A stretch of 64,000 bases of DNA from Candidatus Wolframiiraptor sinensis (GCA_023268255.1 JALNJX010000005.1:42246-106245); one strand, 5' to 3'. Positions 25,269 through 35,338 are shown, counted from the first letter of the stretch. The notes: generated by a model from the letters alone, not told the origin. Program-made: numbers and translations.

Positions 25269-25952
25269 ATGGCATCAATGCGAACGGGAGCAGCGGTCAG
25301 CCTACTAGGCGCATTAATCGCGCTTATACCCATCATATACTTCATCACGCTTCCGCTCGACTCGCCATCTAGGAGGATCTTCATCCAGCAGGTGATGGGC
25401 TTGCATGCAATACTGTATTTCACGATCGCCGGCGCCGTGGTAACTGCTATAGGTCTTCTTCTCTTCATGAGAGCCGCGAGAGCCCCGCCGGAGGTCGCTT
25501 ATCCATCCCCCATCTCCATCAGGGGCATGCCCAGGGCGCGGGCAAGCCAACCGATAGCGGCATCAATACCAGCGCCGCAGGATGAGGTCGTGACAGAGAT
25601 AGAGCGCGAGATAGAGAGGATAGTTCAGCTCGAGGGGTCGGAAGCCTCGGCAGCGCCAGCTCCAAGGGAGGAGGCTGCTGAAAAGAAGCCGATAATCGAG
25701 GTTGAAGTCGTTAATAGAGGCCAGGATATGGTTTGCCCGCACTGCGGAGAGCTAAACCGGCTTAAATCGACTAGATGCGCCAAGTGCAAGAAGCCGCTTT
25801 ACGAGGCCGAGGAAGGTGAGCCGAGGTGCCCGGTATGCGATGCACCTCTCCGGATCGCGCAGAAGATCTCCGAGGAGCTATTCGCGTGCGGGCTCTGCTT
25901 CTCCGAGCTCAGAATACCAGCTGAGCTGAGAAGAAAAGTAGGCCTCGAATGA
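25269..25952 (+). CDS. Membrane protein with C-terminal zinc ribbons
   Basis: A 227-residue protein with two transmembrane helices (about residues 8-28 and 47-67), a Pro/Ala-rich cytoplasmic linker and a C-terminal region with three CxxC pairs and related cysteines: CPHC, CAKC, CPVC and CGLC. These form two adjacent zinc ribbons. I do not recognise the family. The linker includes an acidic helix (VVTEIEREIERIVQLEGSEA). It follows rio2 by 18 bases. Zinc-ribbon membrane proteins of this shape are common in archaea and often unassigned; no function can be claimed. Confidence 0.72.
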   Translation: MASMRTGAAVSLLGALIALIPIIYFITLPLDSPSRRIFIQQVMGLHAILYFTIAGAVVTAIGLLLFMRAARAPPEVAYPSPISIRGMPRARASQPIAASIPAPQDEVVTEIEREIERIVQLEGSEASAAPAPREEAAEKKPIIEVEVVNRGQDMVCPHCGELNRLKSTRCAKCKKPLYEAEEGEPRCPVCDAPLRIAQKISEELFACGLCFSELRIPAELRRKVGLE

Positions 25953-26055
25953 TCATAGAGCTTCATCCACATATAAGCTGCTCATTTCTCTTGTCGCGCA
26001 ATCTGCGAGAAAAGCTTAAAATCAGCGCGCTCCCGCTATTTACCAGAGAGCATTG

Positions 26056-26322
26056 ATGCAGGCGCAGGGACATCAAATGAACATGGGCAAGAAGCCGCTT
26101 GCGACCGTGATGAAGCACGTTGACAAATTCGTTAGAATCAGGTTAAAGAATGAGCTCGTGTACGAGGGCAGGATGGTCGAGTGCGACAGCTACATGAACA
26201 TAGTGATAGAGAAGGCAGTTGAGTATGAGGGCAATGGGAGGAAGGCGCAGTACCCGAAAGTCCTCATCCGGGGCAACAACATAATGTACATACAGCTGAA
26301 TCCGCAGCTTTCCGAGGGCTAG
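26056..26322 (+). CDS. Sm-like archaeal RNA-binding protein (LSm)
   Basis: Forms a heptameric ring that binds U-rich single-stranded RNA. The Sm1 motif (KFVRIRLKNELVYEGRMVEC, about residues 23-42) with the core DSYMNIVI gives the conserved RNA-binding loop residues. The Sm2 motif is KVLIRGNNIMYIQ (about 67-79). The length, 88 residues from ATG 26056, is typical. A TTG one codon upstream is a possible alternative. The box-A-like stretch GCTTAAAATC lies about 40 bases upstream, so it probably has its own promoter. Confidence 0.93.
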   Translation: MQAQGHQMNMGKKPLATVMKHVDKFVRIRLKNELVYEGRMVECDSYMNIVIEKAVEYEGNGRKAQYPKVLIRGNNIMYIQLNPQLSEG

Positions 26323-26395
26323 CGCGGCTTCCACGGTATGTAGTGGGGCTTTGCTTAAATAGTAATATTTCGGGATAGGAGCTCGTGGAGCCGAT

Positions 26396-27625
26396 ATGCA
26401 GAGATCCAAGATAGTTGTCGAGAGATTGCAGGGGCTTCCGGTGAAAGATCAGCATGTTGAGCTCGTTGAGAGGAAGGGGCTGGGGCATCCGGACTACATA
26501 ATAGATGCGGCATGCGAGTGCGCCAGCATAGCCCTCTCGAAATACTACCTAGAAAACTTCGGGCAAATTCTCCACCATAATCTAGATAAGGGTCTTCTCG
26601 TCGGAGGCCATTCCGAGACTTGGTTCGGCGGAGGCGTCGTCGAGGAGCCCATAGACATAATCATAGCCGGGAGAGCTACAACCAGGGTCTCGACAGCATC
26701 CGGGGATGTCGAGGTCCCTTACATGATGCTCGTAGAAAAGGCCGTTAAAGAATTCATCAGGGAGAATTTCAGGTTCCTAGATCCCGAGGAGCATGTCAGG
26801 ATCAATGTTAAGGTGAGGATGGGAAGCACGGATCTCAGGAGAACCGTTGATAGCTCAGGAGATGTCCCGAGAGCCAATGATACATCCTATGGCGTCGGCT
26901 ATGCTCCCTTGACGCCGCTCGAGAAACTCGTCTACGAGGTGGAGAGGAGGATAAATTCACGGAGCTTTAAAGGCAGGGTTCCGGAGAGCGGCGAGGATTG
27001 CAAGGTCATGGGCTTGAGGATCGATAAGAAGTATACAATCACTGTTGCTGACAGCATTCTAGCGCCCCTCACGCCGGATCCCGGGCACTACGAGGCGGTA
27101 AAGGAAGAGATTCGGGAGGAAGTTCTAAGAGTCGTTGATGAGGTCTTGAAGGATGAGAGATATGAAAGCGTGGAGGTCTATGTTAATGCCGCCGACAGGC
27201 CTGCCGAAGGAATATATTATCTCACGGTGACGGGGACTTCTGCTGAGAGCGGCGATGATGGCAACACTGGAAGGGGGAATAGGGCGAATGGCCTCATCAC
27301 CCCGAATAGGCAGATGTCGCTCGAGGCGACCGCGGGGAAGAATGTTAGAGCCCATGTGGGGAAGCTCTATAATCTTGTCGCGAGAAGGATCGCCGAGAGG
27401 ATCTATGAGGAGACCGGCAAGGCCGATGAAGTCTATGTCAGGATGCTCAGTCAAATAGGCAGGCCCATAAACCAGCCGCTCATCATCTCAATACAATACA
27501 TCTCCCTCGATAACATCGATGAGAGATCATTCGCCTATGAGGCCGCCGAGATAGCCAAGGAGCAGATAAAGGAGATCAAGGAGATCGAGAGGCTCGTATT
27601 GGAGCAGAAGATAATGCTATTCTAG
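26396..27625 (+). CDS. mat: Archaeal-type S-adenosylmethionine synthetase
   Basis: Makes S-adenosylmethionine from methionine and ATP. This is the archaeal-only methionine adenosyltransferase, unrelated in easy sequence terms to bacterial MetK. Hallmarks are [20 protein letters not shown] (about 22-41), [29 protein letters not shown], and [20 protein letters not shown] (about 285-304), the nucleotide-binding glycine/asparagine stretch. Length 409 is standard. A box A-like CTTAAATAG lies about 40 bases ahead. The product feeds the two radical SAM enzymes at 49-53 kb and the B12 radical SAM enzyme at 37-38.5 kb. Confidence 0.96.
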   Translation: MQRSKIVVERLQGLPVKDQHVELVERKGLGHPDYIIDAACECASIALSKYYLENFGQILHHNLDKGLLVGGHSETWFGGGVVEEPIDIIIAGRATTRVSTASGDVEVPYMMLVEKAVKEFIRENFRFLDPEEHVRINVKVRMGSTDLRRTVDSSGDVPRANDTSYGVGYAPLTPLEKLVYEVERRINSRSFKGRVPESGEDCKVMGLRIDKKYTITVADSILAPLTPDPGHYEAVKEEIREEVLRVVDEVLKDERYESVEVYVNAADRPAEGIYYLTVTGTSAESGDDGNTGRGNRANGLITPNRQMSLEATAGKNVRAHVGKLYNLVARRIAERIYEETGKADEVYVRMLSQIGRPINQPLIISIQYISLDNIDERSFAYEAAEIAKEQIKEIKEIERLVLEQKIMLF

Positions 27626-28362
27626 CCGAGGAACTCCTCTAAACCCCTTCCGCGCTTGAGGATTTCGTGACACCTCTTGGGACTGAGGCACTTGAACTCG
27701 ACACCGTAAGCCGCCAGCTCCCGCGATGCCGATCTCTGAACCCCCGGCGCAGCGAGAATCATCCTCGGCCTTCTCCCCAGCTCTTTCTCAATCTCCTTGA
27801 CGTAGGAGACGAGCTGCCTCACGTCCTCCGAGGTAGCGTTTCTCCTCTTTATCTCGACCACCACCAGGTTTCCCGATGAGTCCACGCCGAATATATCTAC
27901 GAAGCCCGCGCGCCCCGCCCTCCTCTCATCCTCAATCGGCTTGAAGCCCTCCTCGATCAATGATGGCTCGAGAAGTATCGCCCTTTTCATCTCCTCCTCA
28001 GTTGCGTGCATCGCGAAATCGGCCGAGTCCTCGAGCTTATGCGACTCAATACTATAGACTTTCTTCACGACAACTCTTAGAATCTCCTCAGGGCTCAGCC
28101 GCCTCGCCTCTATGACCAGCACTCCATCCTTCACTATCACGCTTATTAGAGATCCAGGAGGCTGCCAGTTGACGGGCTCATAGCCGGTTGGCCGGTGGAC
28201 GAGGACGCTTCCATCCTGCTTTATCAGCAAGAGGCGCTCGCCTTCCCCTAAGCTCGAGGAGGCTCTGCCCTCATAAAAGACCTCCATGAGCCCTGTTAGA
28301 ACTATAAGAGACCTGCTCCGAATGCCCTCTCTGAGCTTCTCGGCGGCTTCCTTGAGCCTCAA
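27622..28362 (-). CDS. nucS: Mismatch endonuclease NucS
   Basis: A DNA mismatch- or branch-cutting nuclease working with PCNA. It has two domains: an N-terminal Sm-like DNA-binding domain with the residues GEGERLLLIKQDGSVLVHRP, and a C-terminal RecB-like nuclease with ERRAGRAGFVDIFGVD and LVVVEIKRRNATSEDVRQLV, giving the D...ExK catalytic triad. The 246-residue length is normal. It ends by overlapping the mat stop region on the opposite strand (convergent). The usual C-terminal PCNA-binding peptide may be the segment ending RGLEEFLG, which has an LxxFLG shape. Confidence 0.93.
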   Translation of the reverse strand: MRLKEAAEKLREGIRSRSLIVLTGLMEVFYEGRASSSLGEGERLLLIKQDGSVLVHRPTGYEPVNWQPPGSLISVIVKDGVLVIEARRLSPEEILRVVVKKVYSIESHKLEDSADFAMHATEEEMKRAILLEPSLIEEGFKPIEDERRAGRAGFVDIFGVDSSGNLVVVEIKRRNATSEDVRQLVSYVKEIEKELGRRPRMILAAPGVQRSASRELAAYGVEFKCLSPKRCHEILKRGRGLEEFLG

Positions 28363-28454
28363 TTCGGCCGAGATAAATTATGGGAGTATTGCTCTAAAAC
28401 TCTTCGCTCATTAGCCATGAATAAATCTTGGGCGATGGTATTATTCTGTTGTGC

Positions 28455-29631
28455 ATGAGCATGGAGGTTCCCCTGGTTAGGGATGCCATGAGAAGGGAGG
28501 TTTACTTCGTTGGGGGGGATGATTCCGTCAGTAAGGTGATAGGTTTAATGAGGGAGCATCGCGCCCCGCTGGTCATAGTCGTGGATGAGCTTGATGATGG
28601 GAAGATTTTGGGAGCGATAACTGAGAGAATGGTCATGCGGGCGACCTACAACCCGGATACGATGAAAGCAAAGACCATCGCTACGAGAATTCCTCAAGTA
28701 GATTCTGGAGAGCCCGTTTCCAAGGCCGCTCGGCTAATGCTCGAGAATCACGCGCTAGCACTGCCGGTCGAGGAGAAGGGCAAGATCGTCGGCGTGATCG
28801 CGGTGGAGGATATAATCAGGGTGATGGGAGAGAGTCTTCTCGAGGATAAAAGTCGGAGATGTGATGAGCAGAAACCTCGTCACCGTAAGCCCTAGAGATA
28901 CGATCGGGCAGGCGATAGCTCTTATGAGGGAGCATGGCATCTCGAGGCTGCCGGTCGTGGATGATGGCAGGCTCATAGGAGTGCTAACGATACACGATGT
29001 GATCGTCAAGGTCATTCAGCCAAGGGCGCGAGTCACCCGCGGAGAATACTCCGGTGAGAAGATCAGGACCCTAAGCCATCAGGTTAAAGACATAATGACC
29101 TCAGATGTGTTTGTCGCGAGACCTGATGAGCCCCTTAACGCGGCGGTGAGAAGAATGCTCGATGCAGATGTCTCATGTCTCGTGGTGGTTCAGGAGGGAA
29201 GGCCTGTTGGAATACTTACGAGAACCGATATCCTCGAGCCCATTGCCGCCCTAGCGGGGGGAGAGAGGAGGGCGGTGAGCGTTCAGCTGAGCTTCAAAGT
29301 AAGCAACCTCACCGAGTCTGATAAGATGCAGGTGATGGAGGTCGCAGAGAGATTTCTCAAAAGGATTGGCGAAGGTGTCGGAGTCGGCTACCTCACGCTC
29401 CACTTTAAGGAGCATAAGGAGAAGCACGGCGAGACTCGTATGATCCACTGCAGGGCCAGGCTCAACACGGATAGAGTTCATCTCGTGGGGGTCGGCGAGG
29501 GCTGGACGCCGGCCCTAGCCGCGAGAGTGGCGCTGGACATAATCGAGAGAAGATTCCTGGTGATGAGGGAGAACATGCAGAAGTATCCATATGTCGAGGA
29601 GATGCTGTCGAGGATGATTGCGGAGATCTAG
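28455..29631 (+). CDS. Four-CBS-domain protein with HPF-like C-terminus, frame shifted between CBS pairs
   Basis: Two CBS pairs followed by a C-terminal alpha/beta domain. The first piece (from ATG 28455) contains VRDAMRREVYFV and IVGVIAVEDIIRVMGESLLE. The second piece (from 28861) contains DVMSRNLVTVSPRDTIGQAI, then DIMTSDVFVARPDEP, then a domain starting SVQLSFKVSNLTESDKMQ that resembles the ribosome hibernation factor (HPF/RaiA) fold. The two pieces join if one A is removed from the run AAAA near 28847, giving LEDKVGDVMSRN. CBS pairs bind adenine nucleotides such as AMP or SAM. A CBS-regulated hibernation-type factor is a reasonable guess. It is about 390 residues when joined. Confidence 0.82.
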
Positions 29632-29641
29632 CGGAGAGTAG

Positions 29642-30895
29642 TTAGGCTCGAGGGGCCATCTCCAGGGCCCTCAAGATCGCGCCCATCTCGGAGTCAACCT
29701 CGATTAAGTTCTTGGATGTTCTTAGAACTATGTCGGGATCCTTCAGCCCATGGCCGGTTGCGACGCAGACTACCCTGCTATCGCGCTCGATTAAGCCGCT
29801 TCTCGCGGCCCTCATAAGAAGCGCTATCGGCGATGCGCCGGCAGGCTCCGCAAATACCCCCTCCCTTGATGCTAAGAGCCTCTGAGCAGTGAGAATCTCG
29901 TCATCCGATACGGCCTCCACAAGACCTCCCGTCTCCCTCACAGCCCTAAGCGCTCTCTTCCAGTTCACAGGATTGCCTATCCTGATTGCAGTCGCGACTG
30001 TCTCAACGTTCTCGACGGGCTTTATCTCGCTCGAACCCTCCACGAAGGCCCTGTAGATCGGGCACGCACCCTCGGCCTGAACGCCCATGAACCTCGGGAG
30101 CGCATCAATCAGCCCCATGTTCTTCAGATCGCTGAAGCCCTTCCAGTATGCGACGATGTTTCCCGCGTTCCCGATCGGTATCAGCAGGTAGTCGGGAACA
30201 TCTCCGCCGAGCTGCTCGTAGATCTCGTAGGCAGCGGTCTTCTGGCCCTCAAGCCTAAACGGGTTTATCGAGTTCAGGAGATAGAATCGCGGATCCCTGC
30301 TCAGCTCCCTGACGATCTTGAGGCAGTCATCGAAGTTTCCTCTAACCGCCAGGACCCTCGCGCCGTGAATCAGGGCTTGGCTGAGTTTTCCGAGAGCGAT
30401 TCTCTGAGAGGGAACCAGCACCGCGCACTTGAGGCCCGCGCGAGCCGAGTAGGCTGCGAGGCTACTACTCGTGTTCCCGGTTGAAGCGCATATCGTCGTC
30501 TCAGCCCCGACCTCGACGGCCCTCGTCACGCCGACCGTCATTCCCCTATCCTTAAACGACCCGGTCGGATTATCGCCCTCATATTTCACGTAGATCTCCC
30601 TGATCCCGAGCTCCCGCTCAAGGTTCCTGCATCTTATCAGCCGCGTCCCGCCCTCATTCATCGAGACTATAAGGCGATGATCCTCCACTGGGAGAAGCTC
30701 CCTATACCTCCAGACGCCGAGTGGTCTAGACTCGAAATTCCTCAACCACGGTATCCTAGAAGCCTCTTCACCTAAATCATAGACTATGTCGAGCAGGTCG
30801 CCGCACCTAGGGCAAGAGTATAGCCTACTGGACCCCGGATACTCGGCGCAACATCCAATGCAGCGGAGCCAATATCTCGGCAGAGGCCCATGCAC
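29642..30895 (-). CDS. thrC: Threonine synthase
   Basis: PLP-dependent enzyme turning O-phosphohomoserine into threonine. An N-terminal zinc ribbon (CIGC...CPRC, about 13-31) is followed by the substrate/PLP segment SMNEGGTRLIRCRNLE and NPTGSFKDRGM, where the lysine binds PLP (about residue 117). ICASTGNTSSSLAAYSA is the phosphate-binding region. Length 417 is normal for the archaeal form. Its start is separated from the homoserine kinase stop by 7 bases, giving a thrB-thrC operon on the minus strand. Confidence 0.95.
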   Translation of the reverse strand: MHGPLPRYWLRCIGCCAEYPGSSRLYSCPRCGDLLDIVYDLGEEASRIPWLRNFESRPLGVWRYRELLPVEDHRLIVSMNEGGTRLIRCRNLERELGIREIYVKYEGDNPTGSFKDRGMTVGVTRAVEVGAETTICASTGNTSSSLAAYSARAGLKCAVLVPSQRIALGKLSQALIHGARVLAVRGNFDDCLKIVRELSRDPRFYLLNSINPFRLEGQKTAAYEIYEQLGGDVPDYLLIPIGNAGNIVAYWKGFSDLKNMGLIDALPRFMGVQAEGACPIYRAFVEGSSEIKPVENVETVATAIRIGNPVNWKRALRAVRETGGLVEAVSDDEILTAQRLLASREGVFAEPAGASPIALLMRAARSGLIERDSRVVCVATGHGLKDPDIVLRTSKNLIEVDSEMGAILRALEMAPRA

Positions 30896-30902
30896 CCCCC
30901 AT

Positions 30903-31823
30903 TCACCCTATCACAGCGACCCCTGGCCCAGGCTCGGTAATATAGAGTTGGACTCTGTAGCCGCGCGATTCATAGAATTTTTTCAGGGCCTCGGCCGCCA
31001 CATTCCTTCGACTCTTCTCGATCACGCAGATCACCGCGGGGCCTGCGCCGCTCACCGCTATCCCGGCATCAAGCTCCTCGCCCAACCTCTTAACCCCCTC
31101 ATACTCCGGTATTATTCCCGCTCTCGCCCTCGCGGGCTCAACGACCGCATCATTCATGCCCTCCCTGATCATATTAATGTTCTTCAGGGCGATCCCGGCG
31201 GCCAGTATCGAGGCCTTAGCCACGTTATGCACAAGCGATCGAAGAGGGACCTCCCTCGGAATAACCTCCCTCGCCCTCCTCGTCGATCCCTTCTCGACAT
31301 CCGGGAGGGCCACAACAACGCCCAGATCGGGCGGAGGCTCCATGGAATATATCCTCAGCCTCGGCTCTTGCGAGACCATGACGAATCCGCCATAAATCGC
31401 TGGAGCGACATTATCGAGGTGGGGGGCGCCCGCCGAGACGAGCTCTCCCAGCGCGGCGTATCTTACGAGCTCTTCGCTGCTCAAGCCCAGGTTAAAGAGC
31501 TCGTTGACCGCGTAGGCCGCCGCGGCCGCCGTGGCCGCTGAGCTCCCGAGTCCGCTTCCCGGCCTTATCCCCTTCCGGATTCTAAGCCTTACGCCCTCAG
31601 AGAGCCCAAAATCTTCGATCATCTTCAGTGCGGCATAGCCGCCGGTATTCTCCTCGGGCTTCGTGGGAACGGGATAGCCCTCTAGCACCTCGATCTCAAC
31701 ATGTTTATCTGAAATGCGCTCAGCCTCTACGATATCGTAGGGCTCCATTAATGCGAGGCCGAAAACATCAAAGCCTGGGCCCAAGTTCGCGGAGGTTGCA
31801 GGCGCCTTTAACCTCAGCTTCAT
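30903..31823 (-). CDS. thrB: Homoserine kinase
   Basis: GHMP-family kinase that phosphorylates homoserine ahead of threonine synthase. Residues 8-22 read APATSANLGPGFDVF, the typical N-terminus. The ATP loop RPGSGLGSSAATAAAAAYAV (about 88-107) is the GHMP signature, and VSGAGPAVICVIEKS near the C-terminus is motif 3. Length is 306. With thrC immediately downstream this forms the last two steps of threonine synthesis. Isoleucine precursors are supplied separately by the nearby citramalate synthase. Confidence 0.95.
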   Translation of the reverse strand: MKLRLKAPATSANLGPGFDVFGLALMEPYDIVEAERISDKHVEIEVLEGYPVPTKPEENTGGYAALKMIEDFGLSEGVRLRIRKGIRPGSGLGSSAATAAAAAYAVNELFNLGLSSEELVRYAALGELVSAGAPHLDNVAPAIYGGFVMVSQEPRLRIYSMEPPPDLGVVVALPDVEKGSTRRAREVIPREVPLRSLVHNVAKASILAAGIALKNINMIREGMNDAVVEPARARAGIIPEYEGVKRLGEELDAGIAVSGAGPAVICVIEKSRRNVAAEALKKFYESRGYRVQLYITEPGPGVAVIG

Positions 31824-31913
31824 GAACTAGAAAGCCGGGTACCAGTCCTCAAGAAAAAGCTTACTCTCAACTGAAAAAGTCAATAGCAGGCGGGTTGAGA
31901 AAAGCTGTTAGAA

Positions 31914-31988
31914 GGGCCCGTGGCCTAGCTTGGATAGGGCGTCGGCCTGCGGAGCCGGAGGTCCCGGGTTCAAATCCCGGCGGGCCCA
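31914..31988 (+). tRNA. tRNA-Arg (anticodon GCG)
   Basis: A 75-base cloverleaf. Acceptor stem GGGCCCG pairs with CGGGCCC; the D stem is GCCT/GGGC; the anticodon stem TCGGC/GCCGG closes the loop CTGCGGA with anticodon GCG at 31949-31951; the T arm contains GGTTCAAATCC. The discriminator is A and CCA is not encoded. There is no intron. Confidence 0.95.
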
Positions 31989-32168
31989 AAACCTCTCACA
32001 CAACATACATGGCCCTACCAAAGATGTTAATTTAAGGACCTACACTGCTCTAAATACCCGGCTTTCCTCATACTTAACCGCCAAAATTTTGTATGGTGAA
32101 TCAGTTTACGGCTCCGGGATCTTTTTAGGCGCATATTTTCATTTAAGCCTTAATCATGTAAGGGCCCT

Positions 32169-33806
32169 TCACTTTTCCGGTCTTACGAGTTTTAGTCTCT
32201 TTACCTGGAGATAATAGTCTAGCCCTTGAATGAGGGCGTCGAAGCTGGCTTCTATTATGTTGGTCGAGGTCGCGGTGGTTGTCCAAGTCTCAGAACCGTT
32301 CGTGAATTTCACGAAGACCCTTACTAGGGATGCTGTATCCCTTTCGGCCTCCGGCAATATCACCCAGTAATCTATTAGCTTGACCCTCCCAAGCTCCGGA
32401 TACTCCTGCTCCAGCGCTTTTCTGAGAGCTATGTCTATCGCGTGGACTGGGCCGACTCCCTCGCCACCCTCAACCCTGACCTTATCGCCGATTCTGACCT
32501 TGACGAGGCCATATGCTTTCGGCCCATCTCTTCCTCCTCCTGCGAGCGAGGCCCACTCGAGGATCTCGAATTTCGGTTCATACTTTCCGAAGCGCTTCAG
32601 GAATAGCAGGGAGATTGTTCCGGTGGCGTCATCTAAGCTGACCTCCCTCAGCCCCAGCTGCTTAACCTCCTCGAGCATTTTCGAAAGCTCATCGGATCTC
32701 TTGTCGAGCTCTATTCCGAGGAGATCGCTTAAGCTAGCTATGAGGGCTGATCTGCCGCTGAGATCAGAGACAGTCAGAAGCCTCCTATTCCCGACGAGCT
32801 CCGGGTCCACGTGTTCATACGCCCTCCTATTCTTCATTATCGCGTCTATGTGCAGGCCGGCCTTATGAGCGAAAGCATATTCCCCGACATATGGCTGATA
32901 CCTATTCCTAGGGATCCCCGAGAGCTCGTAAACCAGGTTTGAGAGCTTAGTGAGCTTCCTGAGCCCCTCCAGTCCAGATTTCACGGTCCTGACTCCCAGC
33001 TTCAGCTCCAAGTTCGGTATGACCTGACATAGATCAGCATTTCCCGCCCTCTCCCCGATGCCGTTCACGGTAACCTGAACATGGGTTGCCCCGGATAAGA
33101 CTGCCATCAGCGTGTTCGCCACGGCATTTCCCGAATCGTTGTGCGCATGGATGCCGATGGGCCTTCCAACCCTCTTCCTCACCTCGGCGACTATTTCCGC
33201 GACCTCATGCGGTAGGCAGCCACCATTAGTATCAGCGAGAACGAGGGTTCTCGCGCCGGCATCCTCGGCAGCTTTAAGAACGCTCAGCGCATAGTCCGGA
33301 TCCTCCTTATAGCCGTCGAAGAAGTGCTCAGCATCAAAGATCACCTCAATGCCATGATCCCTGAGGTACTGGATGCTATCAGCCACAATGTTCAAGTTGT
33401 CTTCCAGCGTCGTTTTGAGAACCTCTCTCACGTGAAGGCTCCAGCTCTTCCCGACAACGACAGCAATGTTAACGCCGCATTGAATCACCTCATTTAGGCT
33501 CGGATCCTTCTCCACTGGAACCTCCCTCCTCCTCGTCATCGTGAAGGCCGCGACCCCGGAGTTCTTGAGCCCGATCTCGGAAAGCCTCTCGAAAACCTCC
33601 CTATCCTTCGGGCTGGCGGCGGGCCATCCGGCCTCGATGAAGTGAACTCCGAGCTCGTCGAGCTCCCTAGCTATCCTGATCCTTGCATCTAGGGTGAAGT
33701 TTACGCCCCTGCACTGCTGGCCCTCTCTCAGGGTTGCATCTAATATCTCGACCTCGCGTGGAAGCGTCTTAAGAGCCGATTTGTGAAACACCTGCCATGC
33801 CCTCAA
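32169..33806 (-). CDS. cimA: (R)-citramalate synthase / isopropylmalate synthase family
   Basis: Condenses acetyl-CoA with a 2-oxo acid. The sequence resembles the CimA form used for threonine-independent isoleucine synthesis (pyruvate as acceptor). Landmarks are LDATLREGQQCRGVNF with the metal-binding Asp, FIEAGWPAASPKDREVFERL, VIFDAEHFFDGYKEDPDYAL, and GIHAHNDSGNAVANTLMAVL with the metal-binding histidines. The C-terminal LeuA dimer/regulatory domain is present. Total length is about 545-558. The frame opens at 33845, but a TATA-like box sits right there, so I place the start at TTG 33806 (GTG 33791 is also possible). Substrate choice (citramalate versus isopropylmalate or homocitrate) is inferred from the EHFFDG segment. 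Confidence 0.88.
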   Translation of the reverse strand: MRAWQVFHKSALKTLPREVEILDATLREGQQCRGVNFTLDARIRIARELDELGVHFIEAGWPAASPKDREVFERLSEIGLKNSGVAAFTMTRRREVPVEKDPSLNEVIQCGVNIAVVVGKSWSLHVREVLKTTLEDNLNIVADSIQYLRDHGIEVIFDAEHFFDGYKEDPDYALSVLKAAEDAGARTLVLADTNGGCLPHEVAEIVAEVRKRVGRPIGIHAHNDSGNAVANTLMAVLSGATHVQVTVNGIGERAGNADLCQVIPNLELKLGVRTVKSGLEGLRKLTKLSNLVYELSGIPRNRYQPYVGEYAFAHKAGLHIDAIMKNRRAYEHVDPELVGNRRLLTVSDLSGRSALIASLSDLLGIELDKRSDELSKMLEEVKQLGLREVSLDDATGTISLLFLKRFGKYEPKFEILEWASLAGGGRDGPKAYGLVKVRIGDKVRVEGGEGVGPVHAIDIALRKALEQEYPELGRVKLIDYWVILPEAERDTASLVRVFVKFTNGSETWTTTATSTNIIEASFDALIQGLDYYLQVKRLKLVRPEK

Positions 33807-33846
33807 CCCCCAAATAAGCTTGAAAGTTAGAGAAAGCACCGCCAAA

Positions 33847-33855
33847 TATAGTTTT
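33847..33855 (-). promoter_or_regulatory. TATA-like box of the citramalate synthase gene
   Basis: On the minus strand the sequence AAAACTATATTTGG overlaps the first codon of the longest frame. A box A here sets transcription start near 33825 and so rules out the most upstream start codon. Confidence 0.5.
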
Positions 33856-34051
33856 AATGAAGTAACGGCCTGAAAGGTTCCCCTCTGCTTTCAGCCCCTC
33901 ACATTTTTGAGAAAATGCTTTTTATCCGCTCCCGGGGGCTTCCTCATGGCATCCACAACTCGGCTTGCCCACCGAATAGCTTTAGGATGATCCTCGTGGT
34001 TGATCAGCTCTTAACTTCGTTGAATCTTTTGATCGGGCGCGCCGCTTGATG

Positions 34052-35338
34052 TCATAAGAAGTCCTCAAGCCTTTTGAAGTCTATGCCGATTTTCCTGCCA
34101 GCCTGCTCTTCTAGAACAATCTTGCCGTAGACGCCGTCGTAGCCGGGTATCAGCTTTATCTCGCCGCCTCTAAGCTTCGCGATTATGCTTGCGATCTCCC
34201 TGCTCGAGGCCCTGGCAATCTCTTCCAAGTCGGCTTCAAGCAGAACCTTGAGCTCGCTTCCGAACGCGCTTACAAGCTGCTCATAGATGCTCCAGACCTT
34301 CTTTGAGTTCAGCGCTGCCTCGGACTCCGGCTCGACGCCCATCGCGAGCGCTATCAGCTCCTGCAACGGCAGTAGGTAGATGAAGCCTTGAGCATTCTCG
34401 GGCGTGTATCCCCGGGGCTTATCGGCCAGCTCCTCAACCCGGTCATCAACGCCCTTCGTCAAGGTCTTTCCGCAAACCGGGCACTTGTAACCCATTCTCC
34501 TGGCCTCCTCGGGGGGTATGGGGCCGACGCCACACTTCCTGTGACCAGACCAGTGGTATTTCCCATAGGCTGGCGGAACCTCTATCGTGAGCTCGACGCG
34601 ATTCTTTCCGGTTCTCTTCACTATCGCCTCGTGGATGTTCTGATAGGTGGGCGATTCTACCTCGAAGACCGTCGCCTCTCTTCCAAGCCTGTAGGGGTAT
34701 GGGCTATGGGAATCCGAGAAGCTGAGGATCGTGTATCGGTGGAGACCGCTAACCCTCCAGTTCATCGGCGGATCGCTACTCAGCCCGGTCTCGATTGCGT
34801 GAATATGCTTCACCTGATCCTCATAGCATTCCTCCATGCTGTCAACACCGCTTCTCGCGCCGAATATGGACCACCATGGAGTCCAAACGTGGGCCGGGAA
34901 GATCACGTTCTTCGAGTCGAGGTTCATGGCAAGCTCGACGAGCTCCGCGGGATGCATGCTTAGAACAGGCCTCCCATCCGAGGACATGTCGCCGAATCGG
35001 CTGAGCATTTCCGAGAGCTGCTCGGCGATCTCTAGGCTCGGCATCAAGATCACGTGGTGAATCCTTCTAGCCCTGTTCTTGTGCTGGTGGATTGTGGCCA
35101 CCTCGGCCTGGGGGATGAAGTAGATATTTTGGCCTGTTTTGGGCCTATAAAGACCGCCTGGATCAGGCTCCAGATCTCTCTTGAGTTCTCTTAGCCAAGA
35201 GGGGTGCAGTGCGTCGCCGGTGCCGAGCACGTCTAGGCCCTTAAGCCTCGCGAATGCCATCAGCTCTGGAATGTTCATCCGCTGAGATGTGCCGCCGGAA
35301 TATCTGCTATGCAGATGTAGGTCAGCGAAGAGCTTCAT
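34052..35338 (-). CDS. EndoQ-family DNA repair endonuclease (PHP domain)
   Basis: Nicks DNA 5' of deaminated or abasic bases (hypoxanthine, uracil, xanthine). A PHP metal-binding domain opens with FADLHLHSRYSGGTS (His residues at about 6-8) and continues with LGTGDALHPSWL, QAEVATIHQHKNRARRIHHV and ILSFSDSHSPYPYRLGREAT. A zinc site follows (CGVGPIPPEEARRMGYKCPVC), then the C-terminal domain. The 428-residue length fits EndoQ. It lies 22 bases downstream of the AbrB-like gene on the same strand. EndoQ is known in Thermococcales and some bacteria, so presence in this lineage is notable but not unique. Confidence 0.88.
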   Translation of the reverse strand: MKLFADLHLHSRYSGGTSQRMNIPELMAFARLKGLDVLGTGDALHPSWLRELKRDLEPDPGGLYRPKTGQNIYFIPQAEVATIHQHKNRARRIHHVILMPSLEIAEQLSEMLSRFGDMSSDGRPVLSMHPAELVELAMNLDSKNVIFPAHVWTPWWSIFGARSGVDSMEECYEDQVKHIHAIETGLSSDPPMNWRVSGLHRYTILSFSDSHSPYPYRLGREATVFEVESPTYQNIHEAIVKRTGKNRVELTIEVPPAYGKYHWSGHRKCGVGPIPPEEARRMGYKCPVCGKTLTKGVDDRVEELADKPRGYTPENAQGFIYLLPLQELIALAMGVEPESEAALNSKKVWSIYEQLVSAFGSELKVLLEADLEEIARASSREIASIIAKLRGGEIKLIPGYDGVYGKIVLEEQAGRKIGIDFKRLEDFL

